DNA of 52,963 nt from an uncultured Porphyromonas sp. (GCF_915070105.1 NZ_CAJZFJ010000006.1:1-52963), one strand, 5' to 3'. Positions 16,184 to 24,335 are shown, numbered from the stretch's first letter. Notes: a model not told the origin generated them from the sequence alone. Program-made: numbers and translations.

Positions 16184-16621
16184 CTAGTCCTCCTCCTGCT
16201 CCTCTAGCTGGAGCATCTCATGATAGTCTTCCCAGTCGGGGTCCTCCACACAACTGATCTCCAGTGGTAGGGGAGGGTAGGGGGCGAGACACTCGTTGAG
16301 TCGCTCGCCGAAGGTGGGCAAGTGGCGAGTATAGAACGTCCAGTCCTTCACGCCACCACCCGTATAGTTGCCGGTGAGGATGGCGAGCTTGTCCCGCTCC
16401 ATGATCTTGCGTAGCTGGGGCTCGATGGCCTCGATAAGCTGGGCGGCGGCTTCGGTAGGCATCCCTTCGGCCTCTGCCTCATAGCTTAGGCTAAGGTCTA
16501 CGCGTACCCGTAGCTTACGGCTAGCGATAAATTCGCCGAGGCCCTTACGCACAGTGACGAAGACGAGCTGTCCTTCGTCGGTATGGCTCAGCGAGGTGAA
16601 CCAGTCATCTGTTAGCTTCAT
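16184..16621 (-). CDS. DUF695 domain protein
   Basis: This small acidic protein of 145 residues matches the DUF695 fold: LVFVTVRKGLGEFI near the start, KLAILTGNYTGGGVKDWTFY in the middle and EISCVEDPDWEDYHEMLQLE at the end. The function of the family is unknown. No signal peptide is visible. It is the first gene of a two-gene unit with bioG (17-nt gap), downstream of a -7 element at 16642-16649. I see nothing that links it mechanistically with biotin synthesis; the pairing may be incidental. Confidence 0.78.
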   Translation of the reverse strand: MKLTDDWFTSLSHTDEGQLVFVTVRKGLGEFIASRKLRVRVDLSLSYEAEAEGMPTEAAAQLIEAIEPQLRKIMERDKLAILTGNYTGGGVKDWTFYTRHLPTFGERLNECLAPYPPLPLEISCVEDPDWEDYHEMLQLEEQEED

Positions 16622-16641
16622 TCGTTGTCTGTTCTTTTGGG

Positions 16642-16649
16642 CAAAGTTA
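16642..16649 (-). promoter_or_regulatory. Bacteroidetes -7 promoter element for DUF695-bioG
   Basis: The minus strand reads TAACTTTG (TAnnTTTG), 20 nt before the DUF695 ATG. This would give a very short leader. Confidence 0.55.
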
Positions 16650-16714
16650 TCTATTCCTCCCTATATGGCTCGGGGAAGCCTGCCTAGGGCTCGGGGGAAG
16701 GGCTCCCTCACTCC

Positions 16715-16808
16715 ACCCTACGAGGTATGCCCGCTACCCCGACCGAGGTATCGGGGGAACGTCTCGTGAGGTATCGGGGGCACCCCGAGCGGGGTAGTAG
16801 GGCTACCT
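16715..16808. repeat. Family C element, copy 1
   Basis: CGAGGTATGCCCGCTACC (16721-16738) is followed by several GAGGTATCGGGGG words and a GCGGGGTAGTAGGGCTACCT end. A related element with CGAGGTATGCCCGTTACC lies at 25145-25216. The element consists of alternating GAGGTA and TACCTC-like words that could pair. The 16622-17022 spacer holds nothing else I recognise except the HAD promoter. Confidence 0.65.
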
Positions 16809-16974
16809 CATGGCGGCACTCTTTAGCCCTTGCTCCGAGCCTTCTACTCTGCCCTAGGGCAGGGGGCTCTCCTTCCTTAGCCTAGGTGTGCTCTGTGGGT
16901 GAGTCACCTTTCTCCGCTCCCCTTGCCAGGGTAGACGCCACGACCTCGGGGAGGGTAGTGTCTCACGAATGCCG

Positions 16975-16982
16975 TACTTTTG
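16975..16982 (+). promoter_or_regulatory. Bacteroidetes -7 promoter element for the HAD gene
   Basis: TACTTTTG matches TAnnTTTG and lies 41 nt upstream of the HAD-gene ATG. Confidence 0.55.
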
Positions 16983-17022
16983 CACAGGACATACATAACG
17001 AACAAGATTGTAAGTAACTCAA

Positions 17023-17826
17023 ATGAAGCTTCTTGCCCTAGACATAGATGGCACGGTCGTCAATAGCCAGCATCAGGTGACCGAGCCCGTACGTAATGCG
17101 CTCATCCATGCCCAGCGTGAACGGGATATGCGGATCGTCCTTGCCTCGGGACGTCCCACCTCTGCCCTTCGTCACCTCGTCGAGATCCTAGAGCTAAAGA
17201 CCTACGGGGGCTACCTGCTCCCCTACAACGGTGGTAAGGCCATCGAACTCTCCTCCGGCAAGGTACTCCATGCCCAGCTCCTAGACCAAGACCTCATCCC
17301 TCAGCTCTACCACCTCATCAAGGCGCATGGGGTTAATATCCTCAGCTACACCGATGAAGCCATCCTAAGTGAAGAGGCTGCCAACGAGTACGCTCAGAAG
17401 GAGATCGACATCACGGGTATGCCCTTGTGCGTACTAGATGACTTCTTAGCCTCCATCCAGGAGCCCCTACCGAAGTGTCTAGCTGTCGGGCCTACCGATC
17501 GGCTGGTAGCCCTAGAAGCTGCGGTGAAGGCACAGCTCGGCCATCGGGTAGATGCCTTCCGCTCCAGCGACATCTTCCTAGAGCTAGTGCCCAAGGGGGT
17601 GAACAAGGGCGTTGCCCTAGAGCGACTCTCTGCCGTCCTCGGGGTAAGCCTAAGCGATCTCATCGCCATCGGGGATAACTACAACGACGTAGAGATGCTT
17701 CGTCTAGCAGGCACCTCCGTCGCCATGGGCAACGCTCCCGAGGACATCCAGCGAATGGCTACCCTCGTGACCAAGACCAACAATGAGGACGGCGTAGCCT
17801 ACGCCCTCGAGCACCTCCTCCCCTAG
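17023..17826 (+). CDS. Cof-type HAD-superfamily phosphatase
   Basis: This 267-residue member of the haloacid dehalogenase superfamily has motif I LLALDIDGTVV (nucleophile Asp7, acid Asp9), motif II VLASGRPTS, Lys195 in PKGVNKGVAL and motif IV IAIGDNYNDVEML (217-222). The large insertion between motifs II and III is the C2B cap typical of the Cof/YidA group, which dephosphorylates sugar phosphates and related small molecules. No signal peptide is visible, so it is cytoplasmic. It has its own -7 element at 16975-16982 and a strong hairpin at 17854-17892, so it seems to be a single-gene unit. The substrate cannot be told from sequence. Confidence 0.92.
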   Translation: MKLLALDIDGTVVNSQHQVTEPVRNALIHAQRERDMRIVLASGRPTSALRHLVEILELKTYGGYLLPYNGGKAIELSSGKVLHAQLLDQDLIPQLYHLIKAHGVNILSYTDEAILSEEAANEYAQKEIDITGMPLCVLDDFLASIQEPLPKCLAVGPTDRLVALEAAVKAQLGHRVDAFRSSDIFLELVPKGVNKGVALERLSAVLGVSLSDLIAIGDNYNDVEMLRLAGTSVAMGNAPEDIQRMATLVTKTNNEDGVAYALEHLLP

Positions 17827-17853
17827 TCTACGAGCCTTCCTCCCAAGTGCAAA

Positions 17854-17892
17854 CAGCGGCTACCCCTAGGACTGTCCTAGGGGTAGCCGCTG
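17854..17892. terminator. Strong hairpin after HAD gene
   Basis: A perfect 18-bp stem: 17854-17871 pairs with 17875-17892 around a 3-nt loop, 27 nt after the HAD stop. No long T-run follows, so termination strength is uncertain. The stem sequence resembles the one at 22236-22276. Confidence 0.7.
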
Positions 17893-18006
17893 TCGTTATG
17901 CTGGGTGCTGTCGTGGGGGCTTCGCCGTCTGCTCGGGGTGGGAGTAGGGGGCTCGTGGGCTGAGGTGTAGGTAGGCTTTTGGAGGAGTGAATACCGAGGA
18001 CTAGGT

Positions 18007-18038
18007 ATTGTCGCCGAGACGGAGAGCCAATACCTTTG
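18007..18038 (+). promoter_or_regulatory. Promoter for the TetR-family gene
   Basis: TACCTTTG at 18031-18038 matches the -7 consensus TAnnTTTG. A TATTG at about 18006-18010 gives a TTG-type -33 with a spacer of 20 bp. The predicted start site lies about 45 nt before the regulator's ATG. Confidence 0.6.
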
Positions 18039-18089
18039 CAGGGTGATTGGCTCTAGGCCTTTATTTACCCTACCTAGAGGATACCTCAG

Positions 18090-18707
18090 ATGAAAGGAAC
18101 AAAGACAAAGGATCTCATACTCGACCATGCCCGAGAGCTCTTCCTGGAGTTTGGATACGAAGGTGTATCCATGCGCATGCTTGCCTCCCGATGCTCTATT
18201 AGCCTAGGTCTGATCTACCACTACTTCGTCAGCAAGGATGCCCTCTTCGCAGATGTCGTCCGACCAGTGATCAATACTCTGGAGTACGTCCTAGCAGAGC
18301 ACAACAGCGAGGGGCAGTGCACCGAGGCTATATTTGAAGACGTAGAGCGTGGGCAGTATCAAGTGTTTCTCCTACTGATCACCAAGTACCGCCGTGAGCT
18401 ACGTCTACTGCTCATGCATGCCGAGGGTTCGCCCTATGAGCACTACGAGGAAGAGTTTGTAGAGAAGAACTACCAGCAGGGCAAAGCCTACCTAAGACGT
18501 ATGGGAGAGAAGTACCCCCAGATGAATACAGCCCTCTCGGAGCAACTGATAAAGATCAATGTGGAGAACTGGCTGCACCTGCTGAAGACCCTCCTCGATG
18601 AGCGTCTGAACGATAGCCAGAGGGCTCAAGTCCTACTCGAGTACTTCGCCTTCACCACCGCTGGGTGGGAGCGAGTCATGAGAGCCCCACTACCTAAAAT
18701 GAAATGA
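18090..18707 (+). CDS. TetR/AcrR-family transcriptional regulator
   Basis: The 205-residue protein begins with a classic TetR helix-turn-helix: TKDLILDHARELFLEFGYEG, then VSMRMLASRCSISLGLIYHYFVSKDALF (residues about 5-52). The remaining helical domain should bind a ligand and dimerise. It lies 57 nt before a TonB-dependent receptor gene and a surface-lipoprotein gene on the same strand, so it probably controls that uptake locus, though a hairpin at 18706-18732 separates them. I see no obvious palindromic operator. The ligand is unknown; metal-complex uptake loci are often controlled by other families, so the regulatory link is only inferred. Confidence 0.88.
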   Translation: MKGTKTKDLILDHARELFLEFGYEGVSMRMLASRCSISLGLIYHYFVSKDALFADVVRPVINTLEYVLAEHNSEGQCTEAIFEDVERGQYQVFLLLITKYRRELRLLLMHAEGSPYEHYEEEFVEKNYQQGKAYLRRMGEKYPQMNTALSEQLIKINVENWLHLLKTLLDERLNDSQRAQVLLEYFAFTTAGWERVMRAPLPKMK

Positions 18708-18740
18708 GCCGAGGAGTATCTCCCCGGCTCTTATTGTGAA
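18704..18740 (+). terminator. Hairpin between TetR gene and TonB receptor
   Basis: GAGCCGAGGAG pairs imperfectly with CTCCCCGGCTC around a short loop, followed by TTATTGTG. It overlaps the end of the regulator gene and may be a weak terminator or attenuator ahead of the receptor gene. Confidence 0.55.
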
Positions 18741-18764
18741 CGGACTAAGGTATAAGTTCAAAAT

Positions 18765-20906
18765 ATGCATCCTATCCATCAGCACAGATACCGCCCCTTC
18801 GGGCTCTTCGCCCTTGGGCTTCTCCTCTTGCCTTCCCCTAGTTTAGCTCAGAGCGATAGTACAGGTCGAGGGGAACGCACCCTCAGGGAGGTCGTAGTCT
18901 CTGCCAAGAGCAAGGAGCGCAAGTTACACGAGAGTGGCCTGCCTGTCTCCATCATCTCCGTAAGGCAACTGCAGGGTACCGCCTCAGGTATCGACGACGT
19001 CCTTGCCCGTACAGCCGGCATCACGATCCGCCAGACAGGTGGGGTGGGGAGTAGCTCTCGCCTCTCCGTACGTGGACTCGAGGGCAAGCGTGTGGGGGTC
19101 TATATAGATGAGCAGCCGATCGGGGAGCTCTCCGATATGGTTAGTCTCAATGACGTCCCCATAGATATGATCGATCATATCGAGGTCTACAAGGGGATCG
19201 TCCCCAATAAGCTCGGGGGAAACAGCATGGGCGGAGCGGTGAATATTGTGCTGAAGGAGTACCCGCCCTTCTACCTCGATGGCTCGTATGAGGTCGGTTC
19301 GTTTCATACGCATCGTCTAAGCACGATCCTCAAGCGGCACGACCGAGCCACAGGGCTTACCTATGGTGTAGGTGGTGGCTTCACCTACTCGGCCAATGAC
19401 TATGAGATGAGCCTACCTCAGCGGCAGAACCTCGTCGTACGTCGTGAGCATGACCACTTCCGAAAGATACTAGCAGGTGGATCGATTACTGCCGACGAAC
19501 GCTGGGGCTTTGAGCGGGCAAAGCTCGAGTTCTTCCTTGCAAATACCTACCGAGAGCTACAGGGCATTGTCACCCCGATCGACTCCGCATACAACCACAA
19601 CCTAAGCATAGGGACGACACTCCTGCTTAAGCGTAGGCACTTCCTACTTCCTGGGCTAGACCTAGACAACGAGCTATCGGGAGTCTATTCCTACGGCGGG
19701 TTAAGGGATAGAGCCACTTCACGGCGAGACTGGGATGGGACACCCCTTCCCCCTACCTCGCCCTATGGGGGAGAGCTGCAGAACCTTCCCTCCGATGGGC
19801 ATAATAGATCTTACTATATAGCCGACAAGCTCTATATGACCTACACCCTGTCGGGGAAGCAGGCGCTCTCCCTCTCCGCTCGCCTCGCAGCCACGGTAAG
19901 CCGTCCGAGGGATGATTACCAGAGGAAGCGGATGCACTATGAGGCCAGTCGCCCTGGGGATGTGCTCAGCCTCACCCTTGGACTTGGGCATGAGATCTAC
20001 GCCTTCGGTGATCGCTTTCTCTCGTCTCTTACGGGGAAGTGGTACTACTACAAGACGAGAGGCGAACAGCCCTCCTACTTTGGCTCTAGCACGTTTGTGC
20101 CGGTGAGTTCTACTAAGGGAGACTTCGGTATTAGCGAGGCTCTCCGATACCAGCTTTTCCGCTCACTGATGGTCAAGGGTTCGGTAGCATGGGAGCTGCG
20201 TTTACCCAGTAGCGAGGAGCTACTTGGCAATGGATACTTGATTCTACCTTCGACGGCACTTAGCCCCGAGCGCAGTCTCTCGGCCAATCTAGGTTTGCTC
20301 TTTCAGTCCAGCTACTCCTACGGCAGGACAGAGGTGGAGATTAACGGTTTCTACAACGATGTGCGTGATATGACCCGTCTGGTCTCTGCGATGGGGCCTG
20401 CCCTGCAGTATACGAACTTCGGTCAGATGCGTTCCCTCGGTATTGAGGCGGAGGTCAAGAGTGATGTCACGCCATGGCTCTACCTCTACGCCAACGCCAC
20501 CTATCAGGATCTCCGAGACACACGTACCCTAGAGCCTCGCTCCACTCGCCCTAACCCCACCTATGGAAAAAGAATGCCCAACATCCCCTATCTCCTAGGG
20601 AATGCTGGGCTGGAGCTCCACTGGATGGATCTCTTTGGCTTCGTCAGAGGTGCCAATACACGTCTACTGTGTGATGCCTCCTATGTGCACGAGTACTTCT
20701 ATGACTTTGAAGTCTCTCGCTTCCAAGAGCGACGCATACCATCCACTATTAGTTTGGATGCAGGCCTAGAGCAAAGCTTCGGTAATGGTCGCTGGACGGT
20801 CACGGCGAAGGTCAAGAACCTCCTAGACCGAGACCTCTACAGCGAATACAATCAACCCTTGCCTGGACGTAGCTTCTCACTCAAGCTACGCTACCTCCTC
20901 AAGTAA
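18765..20906 (+). CDS. TonB-dependent outer-membrane receptor
   Basis: This 713-residue outer-membrane transporter has a signal peptide ending near PSPSLAQ (about residue 29), a TonB-box-like LREVVVSAKSKE, and a plug domain with GIDDVLARTAGITIRQTGGV, SSRLSVRGLEGKRVGVYIDE and IDHIEVYKGIVPNKLGGNSMGGAVNIVLK. A beta-barrel follows, ending in a Leu-rich strand FSLKLRYLLK. It lacks the carboxypeptidase-regulatory N-domain of SusC proteins, which fits siderophore/haem/metal receptors better than glycan or peptide ones. The downstream lipoprotein (31-nt gap) has a beta-propeller look like those paired with Bacteroides siderophore receptors. Regulator upstream: TetR family. The substrate is not determinable here. 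Confidence 0.9.
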   Translation: MHPIHQHRYRPFGLFALGLLLLPSPSLAQSDSTGRGERTLREVVVSAKSKERKLHESGLPVSIISVRQLQGTASGIDDVLARTAGITIRQTGGVGSSSRLSVRGLEGKRVGVYIDEQPIGELSDMVSLNDVPIDMIDHIEVYKGIVPNKLGGNSMGGAVNIVLKEYPPFYLDGSYEVGSFHTHRLSTILKRHDRATGLTYGVGGGFTYSANDYEMSLPQRQNLVVRREHDHFRKILAGGSITADERWGFERAKLEFFLANTYRELQGIVTPIDSAYNHNLSIGTTLLLKRRHFLLPGLDLDNELSGVYSYGGLRDRATSRRDWDGTPLPPTSPYGGELQNLPSDGHNRSYYIADKLYMTYTLSGKQALSLSARLAATVSRPRDDYQRKRMHYEASRPGDVLSLTLGLGHEIYAFGDRFLSSLTGKWYYYKTRGEQPSYFGSSTFVPVSSTKGDFGISEALRYQLFRSLMVKGSVAWELRLPSSEELLGNGYLILPSTALSPERSLSANLGLLFQSSYSYGRTEVEINGFYNDVRDMTRLVSAMGPALQYTNFGQMRSLGIEAEVKSDVTPWLYLYANATYQDLRDTRTLEPRSTRPNPTYGKRMPNIPYLLGNAGLELHWMDLFGFVRGANTRLLCDASYVHEYFYDFEVSRFQERRIPSTISLDAGLEQSFGNGRWTVTAKVKNLLDRDLYSEYNQPLPGRSFSLKLRYLLK

Positions 20907-20937
20907 CTTAATCATTCACCCAATAAGTAATACACCT

Positions 20938-22212
20938 ATGAAGCAAACATCTCGTGCCCTCTGTGCCGTAGGCCTTGGGCTACTCACCCTACTCTCCTCC
21001 TGTGGGAAGAGGAATGACCAGCCGACACCTCCTACCCCTAATCCAGGTGAAGTGACCCCGCTGAAGCTCCCCGAGCACCTCATCTTCCTTACCTCCGTCA
21101 CTGGGGGTGATGGTTCGCCGAGTGCCTCTTATCTGATTAGTACGGGGCGGATCATCCCCGGGAAGTTTACCAACGCCAATGGTCTGCCCCTAGAGGTAGG
21201 GAATACCCCCTACTACTGGGAGGGACGTACCTATACCTTCCCCGGTATCATGGGTTCGACGAAGAGCCAACTCGGGTGCTACCTAGAGCAGATCGATCAG
21301 ACCTATCGGCAGGTAGGTGCTCTGCCTGTAGCGGGGACAGCTGCGACCACTGCTATGGCTGTCCTCAACAAGGATAAAGCCTATATCTCCAACTGGGGGA
21401 GTGGTACTGTGCAGGTCATTAACCCTCTGACCCTACAGAGCACCAAGACCATAGACCTCAACAAGTATGCCCATGAGGGTGCTCTCGTTCGCCCCTCGGT
21501 CATGGTGCTACGTGACGGGCTACTCTATGTCGGGCTTTGCCAGCTCAATGCTCAGTGGCAGTCTGTCAAGGAGCAGGCAGATATCGCTATCATCGATACA
21601 CAGAAAGACGAGCTAGTCAAGGTCATCTCTGATACCAAACACAAGCTCACTTTCTGCTCTCGTCCTATCGACCCTAACTCGATGTTTATCGATGAGCAGG
21701 GGGACATCTACGTCAATTGTCTCGGGTCTATGGAGGATCCCCTACACCCGAATCAGAAGGCAGGCTTCCTTCGCATCAAGAAGGGCGAGACTGAGTTTGA
21801 TCCCTCCTACATGCTGAGGACAGCTGATATTAAGCCCGAGGGAGTAGCCCACAACGTAGACTTCTTCTCCTCCATCGCCTATCTAGGCAAGGGGAAGGTG
21901 CTTGCTCTGGCTAGCATCAACAAGCTTGACCCCGATCTTGCTAAGAATATGTACATGGCTTATGTCCATCGTCTTGCCCTCATCGATCTCCAAGCTAAGA
22001 CCATTCGTGTCATCGGGGATCAACCTGCATCTACGGCGATGGCTATAGGGGTCACCTATGATGGTAGCAGGTATGCCTACTATAGCTACACGAGTAAGGA
22101 GCGGCAGGGGATCTACTGCTACGACACTCAGACGGGGAAGATAGACCCCGAAGAGCCTTACATCACGACCGAGGGCACGGTCACGGGCATCCGTTACATC
22201 CCAGCCAACTAA
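20938..22212 (+). CDS. DUF4374-like beta-propeller lipoprotein
   Basis: This 424-residue lipoprotein has the lipobox LLSSC (Cys22), then a Pro/Thr-rich linker (QPTPPTPNPGEV) that may act as a surface-export region. Propeller-like segments follow: SNWGSGTVQVINPLTLQSTK, IAIIDTQKDELVKVISD, and a C-terminal YCYDTQTGKIDPEEPYI. It resembles DUF4374 proteins, which in Bacteroides pair with TonB receptors; from memory, XusB, a siderophore-binding propeller, belongs to this type. Here it directly follows such a receptor (31-nt gap) and is followed by a strong hairpin at 22236-22276. I infer that it captures an iron complex at the surface and hands it to the receptor. The family assignment is moderate and the substrate is unproven. 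Confidence 0.7.
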   Translation: MKQTSRALCAVGLGLLTLLSSCGKRNDQPTPPTPNPGEVTPLKLPEHLIFLTSVTGGDGSPSASYLISTGRIIPGKFTNANGLPLEVGNTPYYWEGRTYTFPGIMGSTKSQLGCYLEQIDQTYRQVGALPVAGTAATTAMAVLNKDKAYISNWGSGTVQVINPLTLQSTKTIDLNKYAHEGALVRPSVMVLRDGLLYVGLCQLNAQWQSVKEQADIAIIDTQKDELVKVISDTKHKLTFCSRPIDPNSMFIDEQGDIYVNCLGSMEDPLHPNQKAGFLRIKKGETEFDPSYMLRTADIKPEGVAHNVDFFSSIAYLGKGKVLALASINKLDPDLAKNMYMAYVHRLALIDLQAKTIRVIGDQPASTAMAIGVTYDGSRYAYYSYTSKERQGIYCYDTQTGKIDPEEPYITTEGTVTGIRYIPAN

Positions 22213-22235
22213 TCCTCGGAAGACGCTATACGGCG

Positions 22236-22276
22236 GAGAGGCTACCCCCATGCCTACGGGCTGGGGGTAGCCTCTC
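22236..22276. terminator. Terminator between DUF4374 gene and holin-like gene
   Basis: GAGAGGCTACCCCCA (22236-22250) pairs perfectly with 22262-22276 around an 11-nt loop, 23 nt after the lipoprotein gene. It lies between convergent genes and may serve both. CTTGCTATT follows on the plus strand. Confidence 0.75.
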
Positions 22277-22333
22277 TTGCTATTGACTGGGCGGTCATTC
22301 TGTACGTCTGAGATCGCTTGACCGCACTCCCGT

Positions 22334-22537
22334 CTAGCGGTGGTAGTGGTAGTCAATCCCGAAGAGTGCGCCTGCGAAGGTCATCACCTCCCCATAAGCC
22401 ACGAGGACGCTGGAGTGGATCTCTCCAGGAGGTCGTACGAAAAAGGCAATAGCCAATAAACTAATCCCAAAGACACATAGCCCCACAGCCACCCATAGCT
22501 GTAGCCTAGTGCCAATCTGGTTGTTCTCAGGCATCAT
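22334..22537 (-). CDS. Small two-TM membrane protein (holin-like)
   Basis: The 67-residue protein (start MMPENNQIGTR) has two hydrophobic segments, LQLWVAVGLCVFGISLLAIAF and YGEVMTFAGALFGI, separated by a short polar loop, and ends IDYHYHR. Size and topology suit a small phage-type holin, and it directly follows an amidase gene with an overlapping start (its ATG at 22537 precedes the amidase stop at 22527). A GGGAGG ribosome-binding site lies just before the ATG pair. I choose this start over the longer frame for that reason. The holin role is an inference from topology and context; no family was recognised. Confidence 0.6.
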   Translation of the reverse strand: MMPENNQIGTRLQLWVAVGLCVFGISLLAIAFFVRPPGEIHSSVLVAYGEVMTFAGALFGIDYHYHR

Positions 22538-23009
22538 ACACCTCCCTTCCCTCGCTAATGAGGCGGTAGGCTTGCCGAGCATCGAAGCAGGGACACACCT
22601 TGATCCATTCGTGTGGCTCTACTTCTCCGTCTCCATCCCTGTCGGGGCTCAGGTCTCGGTGCCCTAGGATAAGACTCTCAGGAGCTAGGCGGTGCAGGCG
22701 GATGAGCAGAAGCCTAAGAGCTCGCTGCTGTGCCTCGGTACGGGTATCAGCGGGTTGCCCCGTAGCGTCTAGTCCGCCTTCGTAGCAGACGCCCCAGCTG
22801 CAGGCGTTGTAGCCTCGGGCATGGGCCCCCACTTCGTCGAGGGGGCGAAGGGGGATAATGCTCCCCGACCTGCGCACATAGAAGTGGTAGCCTGCGTGCC
22901 TAAAGCCCCGAGCCTTGTGGTCACGCTCCAGCATCACTTCCGTGTAGTCCATCGTGCAGCGTGTGGCACTGCAGTGCACGACGATGTAGCGAATGTTCTC
23001 CTGTCTCAT
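22527..23009 (-). CDS. N-acetylmuramoyl-L-alanine amidase (endolysin-like)
   Basis: This 160-residue zinc amidase of the T7-lysozyme/PGRP type cleaves the bond between muramic acid and L-alanine in peptidoglycan. Visible features are RYIVVHCSATR (Zn ligand His12), GYHFYVRRSGSI with Tyr41, LILGHRDLSPDRDGDGEVEP (His117) and EWIKVCPCFDA (Cys139 or Cys141 as third ligand, Lys137 near it). There is no signal peptide, so it would need another route to reach the wall, as phage endolysins do. ATG 23009 is chosen because AGGAG lies upstream and it overlaps the preceding gene's stop as ATGA. The downstream gene overlaps too, so three genes are translationally coupled. Close relatives travel with HU-HIG proteins in Bacteroidales genomes. 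Confidence 0.9.
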   Translation of the reverse strand: MRQENIRYIVVHCSATRCTMDYTEVMLERDHKARGFRHAGYHFYVRRSGSIIPLRPLDEVGAHARGYNACSWGVCYEGGLDATGQPADTRTEAQQRALRLLLIRLHRLAPESLILGHRDLSPDRDGDGEVEPHEWIKVCPCFDARQAYRLISEGREVYDA

Positions 23010-23518
23010 CTGTGTCTCCTCCAGTAGATATAGCCCACAAGTCCCGTGAGGGTAAGGGCGGTGAATAGAATACCCCATAGGAAAGACTTCACTCGGGCAA
23101 AGAAGCTCCCAGAGCTGCCCTTGCTTAGGGTCTTGAGTTGGGTGTGCGTGCTGGTTTTGTGATGCCCTATGACGCTGTCCTCACGAAGGCTTGACTGCAT
23201 CCCCTCCCGACGTGTCGTGCGTCTGTGGTGGTAGAGGAGGGGGAGCAGGCTCGCACGTGCTGAGCTATCGCTCTCAAGGGCAGGCGGGAGGATGAGCGGG
23301 TAGAGCCCTAGGAGCTCTTCCTCACTTTCGCTTACGGTCTGTGCCGTGGTGTGGGCGGAGTGTTGGCTTAGGAGGCTGTCACTCTGCCTCTCGTGTATGC
23401 CCTCTGTCGTGGCTTTGCGTGCTCCACAGCCGAGGGGGAGGCTGAGGGCGATGAGGAGTGCCAGCTGTGGGGCATACCCTTTCCGCCCTATAGTGGAGCC
23501 ATAGGTGTCGTGGTACAT
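23006..23518 (-). CDS. Lipoprotein with C-terminal TM segment (u-spanin-like)
   Basis: From ATG 23518 the 170-residue protein has basic residues, a hydrophobic stretch ending LSLPLGC (Cys31, a loose lipobox), a polar Ser/His/Arg-rich middle, and a C-terminal transmembrane helix FLWGILFTALTLTGLVGYIY followed by WRRHR. A lipid anchor at the N terminus plus an inner-membrane segment at the C terminus is the design of unimolecular phage spanins, which fuse outer and inner membranes in the last lysis step. Its stop overlaps the amidase start (ATGA). The frame stays open upstream to 23782, but that part is low-complexity and overlaps the HU gene. No sequence family was recognised, so the spanin idea rests on topology and neighbours. 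Confidence 0.6.
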   Translation of the reverse strand: MYHDTYGSTIGRKGYAPQLALLIALSLPLGCGARKATTEGIHERQSDSLLSQHSAHTTAQTVSESEEELLGLYPLILPPALESDSSARASLLPLLYHHRRTTRREGMQSSLREDSVIGHHKTSTHTQLKTLSKGSSGSFFARVKSFLWGILFTALTLTGLVGYIYWRRHR

Positions 23519-23747
23519 AGTAGTGTATAATAAAAGTGTGGGTAGAGGAATATAGCTGCGCCTTTGCCTCCACCTCGGCTGGTGGGGTAGGGCGGCAGGA
23601 GGTAGCCCAAGGGGCATCAGGGGAGAGCCCATACTCCCCTCGGGCCGCTGTGCTTCGTGGTGTGCGGGTCGTGCCCTCGGCTCTCTAGGCGAACTAGAGG
23701 GCAAGGGAATGCATGCGCACAGAGGTAAAGAGGGAGAACTTGCTCGG

Positions 23748-24197
23748 CTAGATACCGACGCCACCACCGGGGGCTGTACCACCAGGTTGCTTGGGCTTTA
23801 TGGGCTGACCCTTAGCATCATCGACGGTGATCTCTACCTGCTTCGCTGCCAGACGTATAGCATCCACTGGGTAGAAGCGCACCCGAGGAGTGCGAATGGT
23901 CTGCGCCGTCACTTCATCAGCCTTGGTCATACGCTTGGCGGAGGCCATGAGCTTGAAGGTGCCCAGCTCTGCTAGGGAAACCGATCGGCCGAGGCGAAGC
24001 TCTTCGTTGATGACGTCGCTTAGGGCAATGAGTGCAGCATGTATGTCTGCTCTGGAGAGGGTAGTCATACGCTCGATGCGACGCTCTAGGTCGCTCGTGC
24101 GGATACGATCATGGGTTCTCTGCTTGGCGTAGTAGAGCGTAGAGCCCTTGTTCTTGCCTACCTTCATGGTGGTAGGCTTGATTTCAAAGTGTAACAT
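23748..24197 (-). CDS. HU family DNA-binding protein (HU-HIG type)
   Basis: The 149-residue protein has an HU/IHF-like core: LSRADIHAALIALSDVINEE, LRLGRSVSLAELGTFKLMAS, then VTAQTIRTPRVRFYPVDAIR, followed by a Gly/Pro-rich tail (KPKQPGGTAPGGGVGI). This is the HU-HIG variant frequent in Bacteroidales beside amidase genes. It should bind and bend DNA; a specific target is unknown. It is transcribed first in a minus-strand group with the spanin-like, amidase and holin-like genes, after a -7 element at 24336-24343. A gap of 229 nt separates it from the next gene. Confidence 0.88.
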   Translation of the reverse strand: MLHFEIKPTTMKVGKNKGSTLYYAKQRTHDRIRTSDLERRIERMTTLSRADIHAALIALSDVINEELRLGRSVSLAELGTFKLMASAKRMTKADEVTAQTIRTPRVRFYPVDAIRLAAKQVEITVDDAKGQPIKPKQPGGTAPGGGVGI

Positions 24198-24335
24198 AAT
24201 AGATCTGTATATAATAAAGTATATCTACGTGTCACGATCAGAGCTTGGTCTCGAGTGCCCCTCATGCTTCCCCTTGGGTACCCTTCGCTGGGGGTGGTGT
24301 GTGGGGTCTGGACTTGTGCTCTTCGTTTGACAATA

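Noticed and set aside
23519..23782. N-terminal extension of the spanin-like lipoprotein up to 23782
   Set aside because: Low-complexity Pro/Ser/Arg sequence that would bury the lipobox and overlap the HU gene.
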